Below, in pieces: positions 61,702 through 64,000 of a stretch of 64,000 nt of DNA. Every line of letters starts with the position of its first letter. Positions within the stretch are counted from its first letter, which is position 1. The DNA is from Hirudo medicinalis (Eukaryota > Annelida > Clitellata > Hirudinida > Hirudinidae): NCBI GenBank assembly GCA_011800805.1, contig MPNW01000166.1, forward strand, positions 4,786 to 68,785. Reading direction: 5' to 3'. Position numbers and translations under genes: made by a program. The notes beneath the pieces were generated by a model. That model was not told where the DNA came from. It made no database searches and worked only from the letters and a program-made list of their open reading frames with translations.

Positions 61702-62967
61702 CTAAACTCTAAAAGCTGGAACAGAGGCTGACAAAATCTTGACATCATCTGTAGGACGATCGGAGTTGTCAGTCTCCACCAAACCAAGACGATTGAGAAT
61801 CTGTATAAATAAAAGTGAAATTTGGTCCAACAAGCTTGCATAACAATGGTGAGCAAAAAATTTTAATTAAAAACATTCTCTGCATGATTTCAACTTTTGC
61901 ATACAGGAATAAACATAAACACTGATCTTGATCCTAATCCATAAACATGGTCATTATACATTCAGTGTAACTGCCTATGAATATCTACAAATGACAAAAT
62001 CACCTTAATTCCCTTTGAAACACGTCCAAATATGGTGTGCTTGCCATCAAGCCACTGTGTTGGGGCCAAAGTTATGAAGAATTGACTGCCATTAGTATTT
62101 AACCCACTGTTGGCCATGGAAATTATACCAGCTCCTAAAATAGATGAGAATTTATTTAAACTTGGGTGAGTGATGCATTTAATCAATTGATGTTGCAACA
62201 ATCTAATGGAAACTCATGCAAATTGTTTCCAACATCATAGTCATCATTTTGGAGCTGCTATTCCAATTTAAAATTTACACCAGATGTTCCAAATACAAAG
62301 ATGATGAATAATAAATGTTACATAACAACCTGTATGTCTCAAATCTTCTGCAATTTCATCTTCAAATGACTTTCCATAGATTGAGGCCCCTCCCTTGCCT
62401 TACACAAAGAATAAATCATGATGCAACTGAGATAATAATTGGCAAACATTTTGCAATAGATCTAATAAAAGTTTAGAGACAAGTCGAGTTAATTGTAATC
62501 ATTAGCCATTCTAAGAAACAAACCACAATAATATATGAATATTGCTTATGAATCTATTCCTACTTGTAATTTTATAGTGCTACAGCCTACCAGTTCCAGT
62601 CGGATCACCTCCTTGGATCATAAAGTCTTTGATGATTCTATGGAATTTGGTGTTGTTGTAATATCCTCGTCTGGCCAATTCGGCGAAATTAGCACAGGTT
62701 TTCGGTGCATGCTTCCAATAGAGTTCAATTTCTATTGTGCCCATACTGTTAAATAACTTGTTTTTATTAGTCTAGAATATTTTTCAATTATATTCATTCA
62801 TTGGCAATACAGCAGAATATGTCGCCGTTAGATGTATTTTAGAAACAATATTCCACTTCAGTTAGATAAAACAACCATTGCAAGCAAATCGTGCATGCAC
62901 GAGACCGTCACCTAGTTTCCAGTGTCACAAATGGTGGTTGCCATGATTTGGGAGGGATCCCTGCCAT
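61702..62967 (-). CDS. PPIL1: Peptidyl-prolyl isomerase-like 1 (cyclophilin)
   Basis: Five minus-strand exons in consistent phase: 62967-62912, 62745-62591, 62398-62330, 62134-62004 and 61800-61702, giving 169 residues (human PPIL1 has 166). The N terminus [12 protein letters not shown] matches MAAIPPDSWQPP. Catalytic and binding residues are present: [46 protein letters not shown] and the final [13 protein letters not shown]1 is a spliceosomal prolyl isomerase that binds SKIP/SNW1. The start codon sits in a GGCGGAAGATGGC context with ETS-like and YY1-like elements, as in many housekeeping promoters. Confidence 0.97.
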
Positions 62968-63245
62968 CTTCCGCCAGAAAATTTATCGTTATGCAAAATT
63001 ACAAATCTACAACTCCTAATATCGATCACCCATAGATAAAACGCAAAGGTTTTAAATTAAATATTATTTCTAAAATACATCATAACATAAAATAAATTCC
63101 TAAAATAATGTAATTTACTCTAAGTTACCATTAACCTAAGATTATTGTCTAAGATCTAAAGCTACAGCAACTACTAACGGTCAAGACAGTCACGAAGTAA
63201 CCGAGTTCGACTTCCAATTTTATTTTTACTTAAAAGGGGTAACAA

Positions 63246-64000
63246 TCAACACTCTGGATCAACGGGTGAAGAAAGCAAGTGTACAAATGTGATGATACCA
63301 CTTAAATACAAAACATACAGAACACATTCCCTTGCAGGAATCTGTGAAATGGTGAGCTCATTACCATTACTCCGACTAACCACTGGAACACTTTCAAACT
63401 TCTTTGATATTGACATATGATGTTTCTTAAAGCATTGAAAATACCAGATGACACTCAATGAATCAAAGAGGTCAAGCAATCCAAAATTGATTACACTGTT
63501 CTAAGAGCTGATTGTGTTGCACAGATGAAGTAGAAGTGCTACTGAAACATAAACGTATTTTCCACGTCATTTGTCCTGAGGTCAGTTAGAAAGTTTGAGA
63601 GAGACATTTAAGCATAACTCCCTTGAAAAATAGCAGTTGGAAACTTAACCGAAATTGCAGTCGCCATACGAATGGAAATGCAAAGAAATTAATTATGAAA
63701 CTCTCAAAGCAGGGTACAGAAAATTCGCACGTAAAGCAAATATTACAGAATGGCTTGCATAAACGTAGATGAATGAGGATGAAGCAAACTCTCGATTCTC
63801 ATGCATGATCAAACGTAATAGTTCATCGTAGCGTCACCGTCGATCATCAAGGACCACAAAAAGAGCAGACAGCTCAGGGTCGGTCTCAGAGAATTTTTCA
63901 TATACAGGAAAGACAACATCAGTGGAAGTTAAAGAGTTCCCATTGAAATGTGGATTACCCATAAACACAAAGACGACGTATGATCTGAGCTCAGCACCTC
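63246..64000 (-). CDS. Unrecognised gene, cut by the right edge
   Basis: From the window edge the minus strand is open for about 54 codons (SYVVFVFMGNPHFNGNS ... ALFVVLDDRR). It then has TGA at 63836-63834 and stays open for a further 46 codons in the same frame (RYDELLRLIMHENREFASSS...), with a donor-like GTAATA in that stretch. A separate frame at 63246-63479 (LLDLFDSLSVIWYFQCFKKH, then a hydrophobic VLYVLYLSGIITFVHLL) may be a final exon. Splice phases between these pieces are not resolved and no family is recognised. It may be one spliced gene with an intron donor at CG/GTGACG just before the TGA. Confidence 0.35.

Overview
This is a piece of animal nuclear DNA, AT-rich and intron-rich, with short spliced genes separated by long non-coding stretches, (GAT/GAC) microsatellites, tRNA-derived SINEs and small DNA transposons. 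The gene set (meteorin-like factor, CAMLG/GET2, eIF4A, a DUF1330 protein, a moody/Tre1-like GPCR with an NRY motif, RDH14, NCKIPSD/SPIN90, TOMM7, PPIL1) points to an invertebrate metazoan. I cannot name the species. Most genes were rebuilt by joining exons that continue known protein families in a consistent splice phase. Exon ends are therefore readings of the sequence, not transcript evidence.

Layout. 1-10 kb: a meteorin-like gene (minus) and SINEs. 10.2-15.2 kb: CAMLG (minus) and eIF4A (plus), head to head. 15.26-26.19 kb: an unusual block. Two collinear arms, A (15392-19956) and B (19958-26066), are bounded by single N characters and by exact 127-bp terminal repeats, the pattern left when two branches of an assembly-graph bubble are written one after the other. 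Each arm carries a small MERR-type zinc-binding gene (intact in A, truncated in B), a two-exon zinc-finger gene, a decayed minus-strand coiled-coil gene and a SINE. Arm B also has a degenerate eIF4A fragment. 27.3-30.3 kb: a DUF1330 gene. 30.3-45.6 kb: mostly non-coding, with a MITE, a minisatellite, an inverted repeat and an internally deleted pogo/Tigger transposon. 45.6-50 kb: the GPCR and RDH14. 52.9-58.5 kb: NCKIPSD, head to head with TOMM7. 60-63 kb: a PTB-like protein and PPIL1. The right edge cuts an unrecognised minus-strand gene.

The best candidate for something new is the A/B block. In the MERR gene all nine base differences over the 41 alignable codons are amino-acid changing. In the zinc-finger gene the exons differ far more than the intron between them. 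If A and B are alleles, this is a hypervariable, structurally polymorphic locus beside eIF4A. If they are tandem copies, it is a pair of fast-diverging paralogues. Most other genes are conserved housekeeping or signalling genes with no evident functional link to one another.
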